A DNA stretch of 64,000 nucleotides, taken from the NCBI RefSeq assembly GCF_003576645.1, contig NC_044920.1, positions 18,881,496 through 18,945,495 of the forward strand, in the 5' to 3' direction. The position numbers and the translations under genes are program-made. The stretch is from Ipomoea triloba (taxonomy: Eukaryota > Streptophyta > Magnoliopsida > Solanales > Convolvulaceae). The notes beneath the pieces were generated by a model. That model ran no database searches, was not told the DNA's origin, and saw only the letters and a list, made by a program, of their open reading frames with translations. The stretch's first letter is position 1. Each line of letters starts with the position of its first letter. Positions 34,301-45,969 of this stretch are shown in pieces.

Positions 34301-37300
34301 CCAAGAAGGCAATAATTACATAATTAATATTACTCGTCATTATTTATTTACAAAAAATTAGAAAAGCAAAGGAATATGTTGAAAAGAAAGAGATCCAGAT
34401 GCTCATAAATACTGGTAAACAATCTTGTTTCACTATAAGTAAGCATTTCAATTTGTACTATTTGATGTCATGAAAAGCAGGAAAAAAAAAATTCAGAAGC
34501 ATAAAAGGAATCAAATTTCAACCTTTCATTGCAAGGAAACATTTCGAATGATATTATATGCCGCCTATAATTGTGCACATTAGCTGCATCCATTTTACAA
34601 AAGTTTCTAAAATCATGTTCCCCAACAAATTTCTGAGAAGCAGTCTCCATGGCCTGGTAAACCATATTCAAGAAATAAATATTCTAAGCTCATGGACAGG
34701 AATCAGCAGTAGCCAAGTCACATGTACTGACCATTACATCCAGATTTCCCCTCCAAAAGAAATACTTGTACACTCTACTCAAACAAGAGAACCTGAAAAT
34801 TCTTGAAGCTGTGAACCATACTCTTTTAAAAAGAAAATCAGTAACAATAAATTGTGTACTATAGATCCTTATCCCTACCGCCTAAAATCAAATGGCAATC
34901 ATGAATAAACTGATATCAAATTCATGGGTCTTCTGACATCTATAACTGAACAAGACATGTATTTTCCACACTGATTAGAGATTTAGAGGTTGATTGTGTT
35001 CTTAATCAAATAGGAACTCATATTCTTCATAAGGAATTTCATTTATCAGGGAAGCAAACCAAGCTTTATGAGTTTATGTTGCTTGAGGCTTTATCCATTC
35101 CAACTACATAGACAGACCACTTCTTCATTTGTATTGTTTAAACAACATTCAACTCTGTTGAGATGTCAAGCTTTTTTGTAGAAGGATGTTTAACAAAACT
35201 TTTTTATGGTCAACTATTGAATACATAACAAGGCAGGAATATCAACTTCACACACCACTACAAATATGCAAGCTGATAATGTATCATTACATATGATTTT
35301 TCTTTTTCATTTTATTTATTTATTTTGCAAGTATTGTCATCTCAAGAACATTTTATGAAAGAAGATCAAATAACAATTACAAACCTTACACTGAAATCAA
35401 TTGGAACAAGAGACCAACCCAAAACCCAGGTATTCCATTTTCTTTCTTTATTTATTTTGCAAGTATTGTTAACTCAACAAAATTTTATGACAGAAAATTG
35501 AATAACAAATACAAACCTAGCATTGAAATCAATTTGAAATGGAGACCAAACCAAAACTCAAGAAATCGATTTTCTTTATTTATTTGTTATTTTGCAAGTA
35601 TTGTTATCTTGTGAAATTTTATGAAAGAAAACTGAATAACAAATACAAACCTTGCACTGAAATCAATTGGAACAGGAGACCAACCCAAAACTCGAATGTC
35701 CACGGGAAGCACTTTATTCAGTACTCTCACATAGTCAATTTCTCCTACTGTGAGGAAAAAGTAGTGTATTAAAAGACTGGAAGTCTGGAAGATTTTATAT
35801 ATGCAGTATAGGAAGTTACACAGTGATATTTGACTTTAGCTATTCATTTGATATTCTCACCCTAGTTAACACTGTACATCTCAATCACACTTCTGGTGTA
35901 CACATACAAGTACATTGATCAAAGTCATCCATGCATTCAATACTTGGATGCAAGGATAATTATATGAAGCCACTCAGAGTTGGCCTTTTATCTCTTTTCA
36001 GTAAGTGGAAATGATATCCACCTAATATTGTTATTTCAGATAGCCTCAGATGGTGAAGCCAGTTTTTAAACAGAAATTGTATGATAAGAAGATATTAACA
36101 GACCACATGATTCACCATTTTCTCCACAACATCCATTATTCCCTTTAAATTGCTTAAGATTTGAACGTAAATATAGAGCAATCACCTGCAAGAATTTATC
36201 ATGGTTTCAGTAACTCAAAACGAAGGACATACTGCAAAAAAGGCTTTATTTTCAAACAGTAATGGAACGATAAGAAATGAACATAGGCTTATACTTCACA
36301 GGATTTCAACATCAAAACAAAGAGATAGAAATGCAGCCACTGGTTGCTTAATGCATTTGTATATATTATGAAGTGACCTAAATGATATAAATTTCTCTAT
36401 TTGTATTTAGACAAGAACAGATTGCATTTTAGAACTCACTCTTTTGTATATAGCATCATTATACCAATGCCATCAACAAATAACAAAAGAAGCATTCCCC
36501 AGTTAATTCGGTGGAACATCATCATATCACTCTGCATTTGTTGAATAATAGGAAACCCTAATCCTATTCTTAATAGGAGTGGGCTTGGTTTCCTATTCCT
36601 AGTAGGAGTGGTATTAACCCAATGTTCCTATAAATTAGGATCTCTATGCAATCCAATATACAAAAACACAAACAGACAATCTATTGCAATCTATTACGAT
36701 TAATGCAATTATATATTCTCTCTTTCTTTGGTTTCTCACATATTTTGCTTCTACCTAACTGGCGGTGGGCTACTTGCCACCAGCTTGGCCTTTCAATAAA
36801 TCAATTTGAATAACAATGAATAAATGAAAAGTAATCACTTCATTAGATATTGTGCTTTTGAACTCAAATTGTAAGAATAGTACTACTCTAAAATTAATTA
36901 AATACTCAAGTTACACCAAAATAGAAACTATAAGATCCACTAGAACACATGAACTACCTATTAGCAAATGCACAACATTCAAACATGCAATAAACTAACT
37001 GATGTGATCAACATACTTGACCAACAGAAGAAACTCCCTTGTCTGTCCTACCACATCTTGAGTACTGCAATTCCTTTTTGTTTCCAAATATAAGCCTTGT
37101 CTTGTCAAGGGCCTTAAATACTTCAGACTGCAGAATAGCCAAAAACCATGCAGAGATAGTTATACCTGCTATTTGAACATTTTACACAAGAGAACCTAAA
37201 ATTGTGCATAGGTGATTAGCCACCTGATACAAAGAGCCAAACAAGAGACAAATATAACGTAATTTGATGCTAATATTTAATGCTATAGTTTGCTTACGAA

Positions 37301-39871
37301 TCCACAGCCAAGAGTCCTAAAATCCAGCATCATTTTCCACATTTGAAAGTGAAAGTTTTATCCTAGATCAAAAAAGTCTTGACCTAAGCAGACCTGAGGC
37401 CTGCCCTCGCCAATTAATAGGAATAGTTTTACACTTAACAATCTATTAAGAAAAATAAAAGCTGGATGGTCCTGTGGGTGGCAAAGAGCCGCCACCCATT
37501 ACAAATGACCTAAGGTGGAAGCTATACAAGCTAAGATTCGTAGAAAGAGATGACTGATGAGATGGATTTATATAACTAAAAAGAATGAGATACAAGCCTA
37601 GAATTTATAGGCAATGATATTGTCATCACTTTACAACATAAGTTATTTATTGGACTTGATTCTTGAACATCTAGCATGAGTAAAATAAGAAAATATAAAT
37701 AGCACTTAAATTTCCAAAAGTTTCAATCTAGAACATCATCACAGATATAATCATTTAAGATTGGAGGAAATTAGAGAAAAGGCTGGTTGATTTTCAAATG
37801 AGCAAATTACATTTACAAGAACACCAGAATTATAAATTTATGCAATTCACAAAGTGCAGTTGCAATGAGAAGCCATTACTAGGACTATTTTTGGAATTTC
37901 AGACATCATTGTGGAAAATCAAATAGTCTTTTATCTTTGGTAACATAATAGTGTAACTGTGAGTCTGTGAGCATAGACATTCATAGAAGAGAAAGGAAAG
38001 CAGACCTCAACAGTTGGATCCATTTGTGCCTCCGAAGCAAAACCGTAAAACCTTCATTGACACAAGAAAGGCACCAATCAAATGATATGAAATGTATTGA
38101 AAAATAAGAAACGGTTGGTAAGGGCTATGCCTTTTTCAATTTTCACCAAGAAGTACAATATTATATGAACAATGTTTTCATATGAAGTTCATAAGGGGAA
38201 GAACAGACACAGTAGTTAAATCAATACACTGTTGAACTACATCCAGTGATCCAGATACTTTTTCCTTCTCTAACCAAAAAAAAAAAAAAAAAACACACAC
38301 GCACACAACAGCAACCACCCTGCATACGTCACCCATTTATCTCAGAATTATGTTCTAATGCCCTTGCTTAATTCATGAAATGCAATCCTAAATATTGAAG
38401 ATTAGCTACACTGAAGATGTTCAAGTTTTTATTTTTTCCATTATTAGACAAATTCCAATCCTTTGGTACATTGTAAACCATATATGAATAAACAAAATAT
38501 TAATATTCTCATTGAGATATACTTTATGTACATATCCTTCTATTTAGCAAACACTCTGATATTTTCGTTGAATTATTGAATCTTTATAAACTTCTATGTA
38601 ACTTTAATAGGTATACGGTAATCAAATAAATCTGTGAAAGTAATCACAATAATACAGAAAATAGTCCAAAAATTCCACATGTAAGCTCATGGTGAAACGC
38701 TCATTCCAACTACAGAGATCAAAACCCATTTTAAGTTCATGAGACGCTGATACCTTTTGCCTTGATTTAAGTCTCCTACTATCTCAACTCCAAAGGAACT
38801 AATCCATGAAGCCACAATAAAATTAACCATATTTTACATTTTTTCTCTTTATTATTTAGCTTTTTCCAAATCAATTCAGTTCTTCACTACTTACCCACTC
38901 TAGACTTAACCGCTCCTGAAGAACATCTCATTTCAAAAATTCTGGGCAATTAAGTAATACATGAATTTTTTTTATTTATTTATTTTGTTTGCATAACAAG
39001 GAATAATGAGTAAATTATGATGCAAGGTGAATATGCTAGGCTACAGAGTTTAGTGCCACAAGTACCTTTGACCAAAATACATTATTTTTAAAGCAACATA
39101 TCTCTTGGGGAGGTCCAACATGGCAGTTGTGCAATGACCTGCAAACAGAAAACAAACATTTTAGTGCATTACCATCGACCCTTGAAGACTTGTAGTACCA
39201 AACTACAAAGCATTTTCATCTAATATTTTGTTAATATGTAAACTATTCATGAGAACTCCCAATTCAACATACTACTGAATTACCAACTCCCAAGATTAGG
39301 AGCATACTCCATCCATCATTGGGAGACTAAATACACAAACCTGAATTGATCTCCCTGGTTTTCCTCATGTTGACCTCCTTGCAGCCTAAATTTAAACGCC
39401 CCACTTCTTCAGCCAAGCCTCTGCTCTCCAAAGTGCTAGAAGCACCATTTCCCTTTGTACACGTAGCTTAAGCAGTTAGCAAGATATTCAATTTCACATC
39501 AAACTCCACAAGAACACAAAAATACATAGCTGCATATAAAACTGTGTATGCAAACAACTATAAAATAAAGCAATAACCTGTTGGCAGTGGCAATTTGAAA
39601 GCAGGGCAGATAATTTGGCATTCTGAGACTCCAGCTCCTGAGACTCGATTAAGCATGACCGTAGCACCAAACAATGAATTCGGCGAAAAATCAATTATTA
39701 ATAGAAAAAAGTAAGGATACTTGTGAATTACAATTTTTTTTGTATATGTGAAAGAAAATGTGTAACCTTGACTTTGTTTCGGAGATACTGAATCTCAGAT
39801 TGAAGAGCTCCGCTGAGGTCCATTTCACAGCTTGAAGTAGCAGTGGTGTCGCAGACCGCCGTCCCATTCAT
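30231..39871 (-). CDS. PUS3: tRNA pseudouridine(38/39) synthase, about 15 exons, apparently intact
   Basis: TruA-family enzyme that isomerises uridines 38/39 in the tRNA anticodon arm. Exons read from sequence (high to low): 39871-39767, 39643-39578, one ending 39341 (start unclear, about 39,460), 39138-39066, 38051-38006, 37127-37017, 36185-36104, 35747-35651, 34792-34732, 34653-34523, 34156-34039, 33186-33063, 32109-32002, 31906-31832, 30286-30231. All have GT/AG borders and matching phases except the third exon's start. The N-terminus is helical; then come YVALKIMYFGQR, FYGFASEAQMDPT, the catalytic loop SRCGRTDKGVSSVGQ with its aspartate, VLGWSPVPIDFSAR, KFVGEHDFRNFCKMDAANVH and RGSAFLWHQIRCMVAVLF. 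It ends SYEERRTKLDARIQTRE and a stop. The protein is about 455 residues, as usual for plant PUS3. No stop or frameshift was seen, so the gene is probably functional. Confidence 0.9.
31246..31310. repeat. AAT microsatellite in the last PUS3 intron
   Basis: About 50 bp of AAT repeats followed by an A run, within the 1.5-kb last intron of PUS3. Confidence 0.9.
32290..32545. repeat. Possible Tourist/Harbinger-like MITE in a PUS3 intron
   Basis: The right end reads CGTGCCAAACAGAGCC (reverse complement GGCTCTGTTTGGCACG), the generic terminus of many plant MITEs, and is preceded by AGCTAATAAGCTAACT-type palindromes. The left terminus is not clear. Confidence 0.3.
35310..35704 (-). repeat. Triplicated exon 3' end with splice donor inside PUS3
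   Basis: The last roughly 45-50 bp of a PUS3 exon (35,704-35,651) plus about 80 bp of the following intron are present three times in tandem with a period of about 130 bp. The other copies are at about 35,562-35,517 and 35,427-35,385. Each copy keeps the exon-end words and an AG/GTTTGTA-type donor. Only the first copy is joined to a complete exon; the others lie in the intron as pseudo-donors. Confidence 0.8.
36541..36803 (+). mobile_element. Candidate solo LTR in a PUS3 intron
   Basis: A 263-bp segment flanked by the 5-bp direct repeat ATTTG (36,536-36,540 and 36,804-36,808). It contains repeated CCTATTCNTAATAGGAGTGG-like blocks, a TATA-like CTATAAATTAGG, and CAATAAA near the end, as in an LTR. 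It begins TTG instead of the usual TG, so the boundary could be off by a base or two. Confidence 0.5.
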
Positions 39872-40163
39872 TATAGGGCTGTTGCAACTAGCACTTGCAG
39901 TTTAACGGTTGGATGGTTCTCTACTTCTCTCTCCCACCAAAAGGAAGCCCAAAAACTTTCTGAAGGATTTAAAGTGGGGAAGTTATTAATTTGATTTTTT
40001 TTTTGACCCGAACAATTTGATTCCAAAGGAAAATAAATTCAGCCTAGGGATTGATTGTTTTAATGAAAATCCTAAATGTGGTATTACTCTCGCTCTGGCT
40101 TGTGTGCATAACAGCATAACTGCATATTCTATTGGAAAAAGAAATATTAATGAATAAAAAATA

Positions 40164-40372
40164 GACTTAATACCCGATTTAGTCTCTCGACTATTCGGAT
40201 TTCACTATTTTGATCCTCAACTTCTAAACTTGCTCAATTTTATATCAAACCAAAATAGTTCTAATTAGGACCATTTTAGTTAACAATAGCATAGTTGAGA
40301 ATAAATTGAGCAAGTTTGGAAGTCGATGACCAAAGTGGTAAAATCTTAATAGTCGATGACTAAAGTGCAGAG
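40164..40372. mobile_element. Foldback MITE upstream of PUS3
   Basis: The left arm (GATTTAGTCTCTCGACTATT, then AACTTGCTCAATTTTA) is the inverted copy of the right arm (TAAATTGAGCAAGTTTGG, then AATAGTCGATGACTAAAG). It lies about 300 bp upstream of the PUS3 start codon, so it may overlap or border the promoter. Confidence 0.6.
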
Positions 40373-41123
40373 AGAATGTTTCTGGCTTGTCCCTACGAGT
40401 CATACAATGATTCGTGTCTTAATACTCAATAATGAATGATAGATTGACTTTATCATTTGCCCAATAACTTCTCGAATGATCTTTATTTATCCTTCGGCCT
40501 TAATAGTCATCAAGAGGTGGGCCCTTCCATGATTCAGCATCTTCATACCTCTTGGTCTTGTTCCATGATCTTCATGTCTTCGGTCTTCAAGTCTTTTAGG
40601 AATGATAACACACCCTCAGGTACTTAGACGATTTCAGCTAAAGAACGAGATGAAGAACACGAATCTACTAATACTACAATGGTTCGCATAGTTATCACAG
40701 CGCCCTGTTAAGTCGCGGCGCCCCCCGACTGCCTTGTCGCCTAGGCGACAAGTTATATACATAATTATATATATATTAAATCTAAACATCCTAAAGTCTA
40801 AACACCCAAACACTTAAACATATTAAACACTAACACTTAAACATATTAAACACACTAGTAGAATATTTTCCAACATCCAAGTTAAATAGTTAAGTTAACA
40901 CACTACACACATCAAATATCCAAATCCAAATTAGAATTCTCAAATGTCCATCACTAAGTCATTTATAAGCCCTTGCATCTCATTGCCATCCTCCCACTCG
41001 GTCATCATGACCTTCAACATTATCACCATCATCCTCATCAATTTCTTCATCATCATTTGGAAAATGATCTTCTTCTTCATCAAGTTCTTCCTCATCAATC
41101 CTAGAACTAGAAGCACTACAGCG

Positions 41124-43600
41124 TCATGAATAGCTCAAGATTGGTGTAGTCGTATGTTCCCCTACATGAGCTCTTGTAGGAAGATTACGGCCTTCAAGGT
41201 TGTTTGATGCACCAATTACTTCATCAACAAGCCGCCATAAAAGATCTCCTCCGAGGTGAACATCATCATTAGATTGACTACCACCAACCCATTCATTATT
41301 CCATTGAAACTCTTCTAGGATCAATGGATTAATGTTAGACCCTTGTTCACGCATCTTTTGAAACCTATTTGCAATTTTTCGGTTGTATTGAGCATAGACC
41401 AAATCATTAAATCTCTTGTGCTCTAAATGGTTTTTTTTTTGTATGGATCTAAAAAAGTAAAAGTAGAAAAATAATACTATTAGTACTTACTATATAACTA
41501 TAATACTATTTTCTAATTAGAATCAAGTGTACTTAAACTACTTACAAACTCAAATGTGCTCCAATTACGCTCACAACCCGAAGATGAACAACAAAGACTT
41601 ATTATGCGCATTGCAAGTGATTGAAGCTCAATACTAAGTCCACCAAAAGCATTCACGAATCAACTACAAAAACAATTTAAGATTTATCATGTTAAATTGT
41701 TAAGCTTCGTACTTACTACTTAGTACTAGTAGTTACTTAGATAGTATTACTTACTAGGATTTTTTGTTTTCTGTTGCTTGATTGTTAGTTCCATCTCAAA
41801 GTCTCCTCTCATCCGATCATAATTGTCAGCTTGATTGCTAATCTTCACTTGCAAGTCATCATCGGTGATCATCTTCACAAGAACTGCATTAAACATAAAC
41901 CGTTTCTTATGAGCATATGTACTATCATTCTCCTTAAGACCAAAATATTTAGAAAGATTTAAAAACAATGCAGCTCCATATAACTTCACTTCCATTTGAT
42001 CTTCCCATCTCCCCTCAACAATATCCATCAGCTTTGTCAACAACCTTGGCTTGCTTACAAATGTTTCTTTGAGCTTCTTCTTTGCAATCATCATAGCCAT
42101 AGCAAGCTCGGGCATAGCTGGAGTGATATCACCATCAACAATCCTCAACACAATCAAAAGGGGATGTGATGCCAGAATGCACTCCTCAACAGACGTCCAA
42201 AATCTTGATGAAAGTACACTGTCACACACCCTTTTACCTGCTTCCATGTTAGCTAACCTAGAGCTGTTCCAATCCTCACTAACAAATACATTTCTCAAAG
42301 CAGTTTTGTTCTTGTACAAACTCTGTAATGTGAGAAATGCTGTGGCGAATCGAGTAGCTCCCGGTCTCACGAGATCTTTCCCTCCTATTTACTCTCTCAT
42401 AGCACTAAGGAGTCGGCAATGTCAATAAATAAAAGTGGTGACATTTTTAGCACTTGCAATTTTAGACTTGAACTCTTTCAACTTTCCAATGTCCTCTAGC
42501 ATGAGGTCAAGACAATGTGCTGCACAAGGAGTCCAAAATAAAGTAGGAATCCTCCCTTCCAAAAGTCTCCCGGCCGCCTTATAATTAGCCTCATTGTCAG
42601 TCACTATTTGTACAACTTTGTCTTTGCCTATTTCTTCAACTCTCTTCTCCAACAATCCAACTAACATTGTTGCATTGTGTACCTCACTCGATGCATCAAC
42701 TGACTCCAGGAAGAAAGTTCCCTCGGGACTATTAGCAAGGAAATTGATCAAGTGTCTACCCCTCCTATCTGTCCACCCATCTGAGATGAGTGTGCATCCA
42801 AATTCCTTCCAAGCACGCATGTGTTTTTCTGTCAACTTGTTAATTATTTGTTTTGCTTTTGCAAGGAGCGGTAGTCGTAACTCATGAAATGTAGGAGGCT
42901 TCAAACCTGGTCCTATTTGTCCAATTGATTCAACCATAATTTCAAAGCTCCTTGAATTTGCTACATTGAATGGTATGCCATTCTCATAGAAGAAATATGC
43001 TATATGCATTATTGCCCTCTCTTTTTCTTCCTTACTCTTTGTACAAGCTTCAAGAGTTTTTTTAGTAGGACCCTTGGAATGTCTCTCCGCAATGACTTGT
43101 TCAGGACTTTTTCTAAGAAGTGCTGCAACCGATTGATTTTGCTTTCCCACTTTTGGTTGTGTTGCTGAAAATCTTAAAGTTGATTGTAATGATTGCTTTC
43201 TTTTACTCGCCATCCTGGAACTTGGATAAGTAATGGAATCATGAGACGATGGTTGTTTTTCTCCAGTTTCTTGCACATCATCATTCACATCAATAACATC
43301 ATCATCCAAAACCACCCTTGCTTTCTTCATCCTTGATGTGCCTTGCATATATTGTTGCATTTCTTTCATAATTTCGGTGGTTGTCTTTGGACATTTTGCA
43401 ACATCTCCATAACTTGCCGCAAGGTGTTGTTTTAATCTTTTGATTCATGAATGCATTTGTTTATGGAAAAGCGAACATTCAACCAAGTCTTTGTTTGTTA
43501 AGTCCGGCCAATATCTGCATTTCCATCCCGGATCATTGGATTTTGCTTTCTTCTTATGATCCGTAGATGGATCATAGCTCACAATTTACTCATTTCAGCC
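41124..43600 (-). pseudogene. hAT transposase, broken by several stops and a frameshift
   Basis: On the minus strand in order: a BED-zinc-finger-like N-terminus (about 43,560-43,400; RLKQHLAASYGDVAKC), in which a TGA at about 43,447 replaces a codon; a linker; the DUF659/RNase H-like core (CTLISDGWTDRRGRHLINF, VVQIVTDNEANYKAAG, FWTPCAAHCLDLMLEDIGK) to 42,422; two in-frame stops; GGKDLVRPGATRFATAFLTL to 41,747; an intron; the C-terminal dimerisation motif SSSGCERNWSTFE at about 41,550; an intron; and EHKRFNDLVYAQYNRK to the stop at 41,124. A slip in an A10 run near 41,440 breaks the frame. The pieces are collinear and recognisable, so decay is moderate, but the gene is inactive. Confidence 0.85.
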
Positions 43601-44461
43601 ATATCTTAGTATCCTAGTGTTCAAACAATAAAGGAAATTAGAATTAATCAAATAATTAAAAACAAAAAAAACTGGCTGGCAGGGTGGCACTGTCTCTGCC
43701 CACTGCCAAGCCTAAAAAAAAATCTTTTCAATCAAAATATATTTATTTAGACTCCAAACCATGAATAGATTAAGAATAATAACATAAATCTTTAAAAAAA
43801 AAAAATTAAGTGCTGGGCAGTGAGGCACTGCCCAGCCCAAAAAAAAAATCAAATAAATAAGGTTTGGTGATTAAAAGATTAGGATTTAGGAGATTAGAAT
43901 AATAATTGAATAAGTAAAATCATATCATTAAAAAAAAAAGGACAAGTGGCAGCGGAGGCAGTGCTGCCTCACTGCCTATGCCCCACTAGTCACTGCCCCC
44001 TTACAGTTTATAAATGCATAGCATACAAAGAAGAAACTTAGAGCTGAATGAAGAAGAGACTAGAGAGCTCAGCTCAGCTCTCGCCTCTCAGAAATGAAGA
44101 AGAGACTAGAGACTAGAGACTTAGAGAGTCACATACGAAGAAGAAAGAAAGAAGAAAGATACTTGAGCAGTGGACGCCTGACGCGGTGCGGCAGCAGTGG
44201 GACGGCGACGGGGGAGCTGAGGTCGCGAGTGCTTGCCTGGTTCGAAATGTTCCTCACTCTCTATTCTACGCGACTTCCTCACTCTCTATTCTAGTGTTGT
44301 TAACTAATACCAATTTGTTTAACAATAAAATTTAAAAAAAAAATACATATGGATCCGGGTGGGCATCCATGGCGTCGCCTGGGATGCCTTGGCGACGCTT
44401 GAGGCCGCCTCGCCCTTTTAGGCGAGACGAAGCCTCTTGGCGCCCTGTCTCTATCGACAGG

Positions 44462-45611
44462 TAGGGGTGAGCAAAAAAACCAAACCGACCGAAAAACCGT
44501 TGACCGATAACCGAACCGCCCGAAAAATTCGATTATCGGTCGGTTATCGGTTTTTTAGTTCAAAAATTTTCGGTTATTTTGGTTTTTCGGTCGGTTATCG
44601 GTTTTTTAGTTCAAAAATTTTCGGTTATTTCGGTTATTTCAGTCGGTTATCGGTTTTCTTTGAAAAAATCGATGACCGATCGAAAAACCGATGCTTAAAT
44701 AAGTGTAAAAAATAAAATTAGTAATTTTGTAATATATTTTAACTTAATATTATTGTTTGAAAGTTCTTACTGCTACCAAGGGATTTGATACAAGAAAAAA
44801 TATACATATTTTTAAAGACAATATTTTTAAAATAACAATGTTCAGTTACTAGTTTACTACAATGTCCATTTGAACAAAAAAAAGTCATATGTTAAAAGAG
44901 TTATGGAATCCTGAGTCCTGACGGCTGGCCTATTTGGATAAAAATATAAGCTAATGCCTAATGAGTCCACATTAATGCATTATTCCTTTTCACAAAAAAA
45001 ATTAAAAACAAAAGGCCCACTTTGGCACTTCCTCACCCTAAAAACCCTAGTCCCTAACTTCTAATTTTACTTCTTCTTTTAATCGCTAACCTCTCGGTCC
45101 CTCACCGCGCCTGACGCAGAAGTGCAGAACTCAGTAGAAGTGCAGAAAGCAGATTCGCGCTCATGGCTCCTCACTTCGCCTAATATAAATTGTTGTTTTG
45201 TAAAATTTAATGTTAGAATTTTAATGTGTATCAATTTTTAAAATTTAAATGTAAAATTTCAGAATTTCGACATATATTTATTGTTTTTAGTTTTAAATTT
45301 TCTGTTTTCAATTTTTGATTTGCTTACTGAACTCGTGTATTTTTATGTTTAAAATTTGTTGTTTTGTAAATTCGAGAACCTCGTTCATATTATATCTTAT
45401 TGCTGTTTGGTTAATCTAACAAATTTAAAGTCACTGCAAATCATATATTAGTGCTCGGTTATTTTTGACCGACCGAAACCGACCGATAACCGTCGGTTTC
45501 GGTTATGTCGGTTTTCTTATATTGTCGGTCGGTTTCGGTCGGTTATGGGGTTCTATAAAATTTTTCGGTTATTTCGGTTTTTAACCGATAACCGACCGAT
45601 GCTCACCCCTA
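44462..45611. mobile_element. Non-autonomous hAT nested in the hAT element
   Basis: Ends TAGGGGTGAGCA...TGCTCACCCCTA are perfect inverted repeats of 12 bp. The flanks TCGACAGG (44,454-44,461) and CCGACAGG (45,612-45,619) form an 8-bp duplication with one mismatch. Both subterminal regions carry arrays of CGGTTATCGGTT and ACCGACCGAAA motifs, likely transposase-binding repeats. Deleting it rejoins the right subterminal GC-rich sequence of the host hAT. It encodes no protein. Confidence 0.85.
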
Positions 45612-45969
45612 CCGACAGGACGCCAAGGCGTCGACTAGGCGACGCCTAGTCGACGCCATGATAACTATGATGGTTTGTCTATCTACTCGTCCTATATTTA
45701 TGACTTGACTTGACAGAGAAAAAATGAGGGGTCTAAACTCCTATCTTTGGTATCATCAAAATCTCAATACAAGGGTTCTTAACAATTTCACCCTTTTTTA
45801 TAATGTCAAAAATTATACTCTGACTATAAGGCTAATTGTATCCAAAAGTGAATGTTTATTATGATAGCCGAATAGTTGAGTTTGACAATATGTGATTCTA
45901 GGAGTAAAATTATTGAAAATAAAAACTTAACACAATCCCAAAAATACAATTTTATTAGAACATGAAATT

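Larger units (their letters stand above)
40687..45669. mobile_element. hAT element with 8-bp target duplication
   Basis: The termini CATAGTTATCACAGCGCC and (reverse complement of the right end) CATAGTTATCATGGCGTC are inverted repeats. The flanks are ATGGTTCG (40,679-40,686) and ATGGTTTG (45,670-45,677), an 8-bp duplication with one mismatch, as expected for hAT. Subterminal regions are rich in GCGACGCC/CGCCTAGGCG motifs. It encodes a decayed transposase on the minus strand and carries a nested non-autonomous hAT at 44,462-45,611. Confidence 0.8.
40377..45784 (-). mobile_element. 3' LTR of an older copia-like element, split by a hAT insertion
   Basis: Read on the minus strand, a polypurine tract (AAAAAAGGGTGAAAT, about 45,798-45,785) is followed by TGTTAAGAACCC. 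This is the same arrangement as the young copia element to the right. The LTR runs from 45,784 to 45,670, is interrupted by the hAT element, and resumes at 40,686 to end at 40,377 with GCCAGAAACA. The LTR proper is about 420 bp. The other LTR would lie beyond the right edge of the window. Confidence 0.5.

Noticed and set aside
44437..44715. 92-residue frame with VGYRFFSSKIFGYFG repeats
   Set aside because: It arises from the subterminal CGGTTATCGG repeats of the non-autonomous hAT.
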